From assembly GCA_022402445.1 (NCBI GenBank), contig JAKRSF010000009.1:62001-126000 (forward strand): a stretch of 64,000 nt of DNA. Direction: 5' to 3'. Position numbers and translations under genes: made by a program. Shown here one piece after another: positions 61,194 to 64,000 of the stretch. Below the pieces are notes generated by a model, which did not search any database, was not told the DNA's origin, and saw only the letters and a list, made by a program, of their open reading frames with translations. Position 1 is the stretch's first letter; each line of letters begins with the position of its first letter. The stretch is from Cyanobacteriota bacterium. GTDB taxonomy: Bacteria > Cyanobacteriota > Cyanobacteriia > CACIAM-69d.

Positions 61194-61274
61194 CGATGGC
61201 CTCCTGGTCCTTTGGTTGGGCGATCGCGGGGCGATCGGGGCTGCCTTGGTTGTAGCGCAGGGGAAGCGCCCCCC

Positions 61275-62558
61275 TCAAAGGGCTCCCATCACCTGCCCCA
61301 GGATCAACCCCCCCCAAACAATCACCCCGGCGGTGGCTCCCCGCTGTCCTCGGGTGAGGCCATTGCTGTCCATTTCAACCCACAGGGGCACCCCCAACAG
61401 GGTCAGGGCGATCGCGCCGATGGTCAAAATCGCCACCACCAGGGGATCGCCAAACATGGCACCGCCCGCAAAGAGCATGAAAAAGATCAGCATGGCGGCC
61501 ATGGCGGCCCCTCCGGTGAACAGGCCGCCGGAAATGGCCTGAAGTCCCTTGATGTCGGGTCGAGTGAAGCGCCCCACAACCGTTGCGGCCAAAAAGATGA
61601 CCACCGAGAGGAAGAGGATAAATAGCTTAGGGATGGAGTCGGGCAAACTCAGGACCGCCGCCAGCACCGCCACGATGGGCGCAAAAAACATCACCGCGCC
61701 CCCCAAAATCCCCGCCCCGATCGCGGCGATCGCAATGGGCAGCAGCATCACCCCCGGCGCGGCCATGTGGGCCAACAGGGCTCCCCAAAAGAGGTAGCCC
61801 AAGCTCTGGGCGGCCAAGAGCGGCATCGGCAACCGTGACACCAAATCCACTAGCGATCGCGGCGGCGCAATTTTTTTGGGAATCGCCTCGGGCACCACAA
61901 ACCACGGGTTCGCCATCAGGTAGCGGTTCGGGCGATCGCGGTCATAGTCCGGCAGATCCGGCGGCCCGTCCGTTGGGTCAGGCTCTGGCATTGGCTCGAT
62001 GGATTCGGCTGGCTCCGGCGCGATCGCCGATGCGGCCCCCGCAGCCTCCAACGCCGCCAGATCCGGCACCGCATCCGCCCCCACCACCGACCCATCGGGC
62101 AGCGTCGCCCCTGTCCAGCTCGCCGTCGCCACCGTTGCCGCATCCCAGGCCAGGGTCGCGCCCCTGAGGTCCGCCCCCGTGAACTGCGCCCCCGCGATCG
62201 CGCAGTCCAGCAAAATCGCCCCGGTCAGATTCGCCCCCGTCAGGTTTGCCCCCGCCAGGTTTGCCCCCGTCAAATCCGCCCCCCTGAGATCCGCCCCCGT
62301 AAAATCCCCCCCCCGAAAATCCCCCTTTTGGCCCCGCACCTGCGCCAGCAGCGCCCCCCGCCACACGGCATCCGCCCCTTCGAGCGATCGCAGGGACGCC
62401 CCCGTCAAATTCGCCCCCGTCAGATCCGTCCCCGTCAGCCGCCCCTGGCGCAAATGCACCCCCGACAGATCCACAGAGCGCAGATCCAGCCCCTCCAGAC
62501 TCACCCACTTAAAATCCTTGCGGCCCCGCTCCAACTCCTGCAACAATTGCCGACGATC
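61275..62558 (-). CDS. Pentapeptide-repeat membrane protein
   Basis: About 427 residues from ATG 62558. Residues about 20-160 are pentapeptide repeats (A(D/N)LxG: GTDLTGANLTGASL, GADLRGADLTGANLAGANL) forming a right-handed beta-helix. A Pro/Glu linker leads to a C-terminal region with about five TM helices (LLAAQSLGYLFWGALL, MLLPIAIAAIGAGILGG). The fusion of a solenoid to a membrane domain is common in cyanobacteria; function is unknown. Confidence 0.86.
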   Translation of the reverse strand, partial: DRRQLLQELERGRKDFKWVSLEGLDLRSVDLSGVHLRQGRLTGTDLTGANLTGASLRSLEGADAVWRGALLAQVRGQKGDFRGGDFTGADLRGADLTGANLAGANLTGANLTGAILLDCAIAGAQFTGADLRGATLAWDAATVATASWTGATLPDGSVVGADAVPDLAALEAAGAASAIAPEPAESIEPMPEPDPTDGPPDLPDYDRDRPNRYLMANPWFVVPEAIPKKIAPPRSLVDLVSRLPMPLLAAQSLGYLFWGALLAHMAAPGVMLLPIAIAAIGAGILGGAVMFFAPIVAVLAAVLSLPDSIPKLFILFLSVVIFLAATVVGRFTRPDIKGLQAISGGLFTGGAAMAAMLIFFMLFAGGAMFGDPLVVAILTIGAIALTLLGVPLWVEMDSNGLTRGQRGATAGVIVWGGLILGQVMGAL

Positions 62559-62774
62559 CATCCCCCGCACCTCCCTGAACCGTTTCAGACCGCAGGCCAC
62601 ACCCTACGGAGTTCTAACCGCTCGGTACCAACTGCTCGATACCAACCGCTTGATAACACGCCATCGGGCGATAAGCTAACCTAAAAGACCATCCCGCGCG
62701 CGATCGTCCGGGACCGCCCCATTCAACCCACCCTCCAACCCAGCGGGCCGCCCGCTTCGACCTTCCCTTGAGAT

Positions 62775-63296
62775 ATGCCTAGAAATCAAAAAAACGATAA
62801 TTTCATCGATAAAACCTTCACGGTCATGGCGGACATCATCCTCAAGGTGCTGCCCACCAACCGCAAGGCGAAGGAAGCCTTTGTCTATTACCGCGATGGC
62901 ATGTCCGCCCAAACGGAAGGGGAATATGCCGAAGCGCTCCAAAACTATGAGGAAGCCCTCACCCTAGAGGAAGATCCCTACGATCGCAGCTTCATCCTTT
63001 ACAATATGGCGCTGATTTTCGCCAGCAATGGGGAACACGATCGCGCGGTGGAGTTTTATCACAAGGCCCTCGATGAAAATCCACGGATGCCCCAGGCGTT
63101 GAATAATATTGCCGTGATTTATCACTATCGCGGTGAACAGGCCCAGCAGTCCAATGATGAGGAGGCGGCGGAATCCTGGTTTGATCAGGCGGCGGACTAT
63201 TGGAAACGGGCGATTCGTCTGGCTCCCAATAATTACATCGAGGCCCAAAACTGGCTGAAGACCACCGGGCGATCGACCATGGATGTCTATTTCTAA
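62775..63296 (+). CDS. ycf3: Photosystem I assembly protein Ycf3
   Basis: A 173-residue protein. [28 protein letters not shown] is the typical Ycf3 start. Three TPR units follow: [51 protein letters not shown] and [17 protein letters not shown], ending [15 protein letters not shown]. Ycf3 assists PSI reaction-centre assembly at the thylakoid membrane. Length and start match cyanobacterial orthologues. Confidence 0.96.
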   Translation: MPRNQKNDNFIDKTFTVMADIILKVLPTNRKAKEAFVYYRDGMSAQTEGEYAEALQNYEEALTLEEDPYDRSFILYNMALIFASNGEHDRAVEFYHKALDENPRMPQALNNIAVIYHYRGEQAQQSNDEEAAESWFDQAADYWKRAIRLAPNNYIEAQNWLKTTGRSTMDVYF

Positions 63297-63485
63297 GACC
63301 ATGCTAGGCAAGGGCTAATCGTGGGGGTTGGGTCTCCTAAACCCTGGCCTGGGCGATCATCGTCAATCCGCTTAACCTCGGCAATCCCTGCGATCGCGGG
63401 GTGGGGCTGAGCGAGGAGATCCCGCCCCTACGGATGACGTTTTGTTTCTGCTGTTTTTGTTGCAATGGGAAGGAGGAACTAAACC

Positions 63486-63776
63486 ATGAGTTTGAGTTTG
63501 GATGAAGTGCGGAAGGTGGCCCATTTGGCGCGCATTCAACTGACGCCGGAGGAGGAGGAAAAGTTTGCGGGGCAGCTCAATTCCATCCTGGACTATGTGG
63601 AACAGTTGCGGGAGTTGGATGTGGAGGGGGTTGAGCCGACGACCCGCGCCATTGATGTGAGTAATGTGATGCGCGAGGATGTGCGGGAGGTCTATGGCGA
63701 TCGCGAGGCGATTTTGTCCGGCGCTCCTGATCGCGATGAGTCTTTCTTCAAGGTGCCCAAGATCCTGAGCGAATAG
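63486..63776 (+). CDS. gatC: Aspartyl/glutamyl-tRNA amidotransferase subunit C
   Basis: A 96-residue protein. VRKVAHLARIQLTPEEEEKFAGQLNSILDYVEQLRELDVEGVEPT and MREDV...DESFFKVPKIL are GatC. It stabilises GatA in the GatCAB complex, which amidates mischarged Glu-tRNA(Gln). AAGGAGG at 63470-63476 lies about 9 bases upstream. It is not next to gatA or gatB, as is common in cyanobacteria. Confidence 0.95.
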   Translation: MSLSLDEVRKVAHLARIQLTPEEEEKFAGQLNSILDYVEQLRELDVEGVEPTTRAIDVSNVMREDVREVYGDREAILSGAPDRDESFFKVPKILSE

Positions 63777-63777
63777 G

Positions 63778-64000
63778 ATGGAATTGCGGGCCTTTGGGCG
63801 GACGGGGCTGAACCTGTCGGCGCTCTCCCTGGGGACGATGCGCTGTTTGCAGTCGCCGGAAACCGTGGCGGCGGTGCTGGAACGGGCGATCGCGGTGGGG
63901 ATCAACCACGTCGAAACGGCCCGGGGCTATGGCAATAGTGAGGTGTTCCTGGGGCGGGCGATCGCGGCGGGGGGATGGCGCGATCGCCTGGTGCTGACCA
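63778..64000 (+). CDS. Aldo/keto reductase (partial, cut by window end)
   Basis: The first 74 residues: MELRAFGRTGLNLSALSLGT, then the catalytic-type INHVETARGYGNSEVFLGRAI, a typical NADPH aldo/keto reductase N-terminus with Glu where Asp is usual. It begins 1 bp after the gatC stop, so the two are probably co-transcribed. Confidence 0.85.
   Translation, partial: MELRAFGRTGLNLSALSLGTMRCLQSPETVAAVLERAIAVGINHVETARGYGNSEVFLGRAIAAGGWRDRLVLT

Overview
The window is chromosome of a high-GC cyanobacterium. It has a Ycf3-type photosystem I assembly protein, cyanobacterial GlgC with the activator-site lysine region, a homologue of the phytyl-phosphate kinase family, several cyanobacteria-type conserved proteins, and an extreme density of the HIP1 octamer GCGATCGC. 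Species cannot be fixed from the sequence alone; a filamentous non-marine lineage is a guess.

Left chromosomal arm (1-24730): mostly monocistronic housekeeping genes. They include an SLH-domain protein, a DUF937-like protein, a DUF1838 protein, glgC, nadA, a CHAD protein, a phytol-kinase-like protein, a VOC protein, ftsH (stop codon inside a MITE-like inverted repeat), an M23 peptidase, a Deg/HtrA protease, an aldo/keto reductase, an MBL-fold protein, a MIF-like tautomerase, a sugar ABC permease, an EF-G-like GTPase, a DUF2993 protein, a universal stress protein, a ComF protein and a pre-peptidase C-terminal-like protein. The arm ends at tRNA-Phe.

Integrated element (24762-50198, 25.4 kb): it is bounded by a perfect 76-bp direct repeat that starts at the first base of the tRNA-Phe anticodon loop and runs past the tRNA 3' end. 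Next to the tRNA lie a DNA methyltransferase and a tyrosine recombinase. Then come an HNH protein, a non-coding region with four iteron arrays of two sequence specificities, and a six-gene translationally coupled operon ending in a TOPRIM/DUF3987 primase-helicase. This is followed by a divergent control region with a regulator, a structured non-coding region, and a rightward operon (35665-40471) of small membrane, coiled-coil and proline-rich proteins ending in a P-loop ATPase. The right third (40447-49908) encodes unrecognised proteins: three beta-rich proteins transcribed leftward and a rightward set with a large protein pair and several small proteins. I see no terminase, portal, tail, relaxase or mating-pore gene. 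It is therefore either an unusual integrative plasmid-like element (tycheposon-like in its tRNA/recombinase/primase logic) or a tailless virus-like element. Its repeats are its most striking feature: phased GATC sites beside the recombinase, the paired dual-specificity iterons, 11-bp repeats abutting a start codon, and a TRATTCAC motif at many gene boundaries.

Right chromosomal arm (50199-64000): a DUF29 protein, small membrane proteins (including YtxH-like and DUF948-like), a CCA-adding/poly(A) polymerase-type enzyme, a histone-deacetylase-family protein and a small conserved protein. An AT-rich GIY-YIG gene, probably horizontally acquired, and an orphan transposase-type HTH protein follow. 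The arm ends with a membrane glycosyltransferase, a large conserved membrane protein, a pentapeptide-repeat protein, ycf3, gatC and the start of an aldo/keto reductase.
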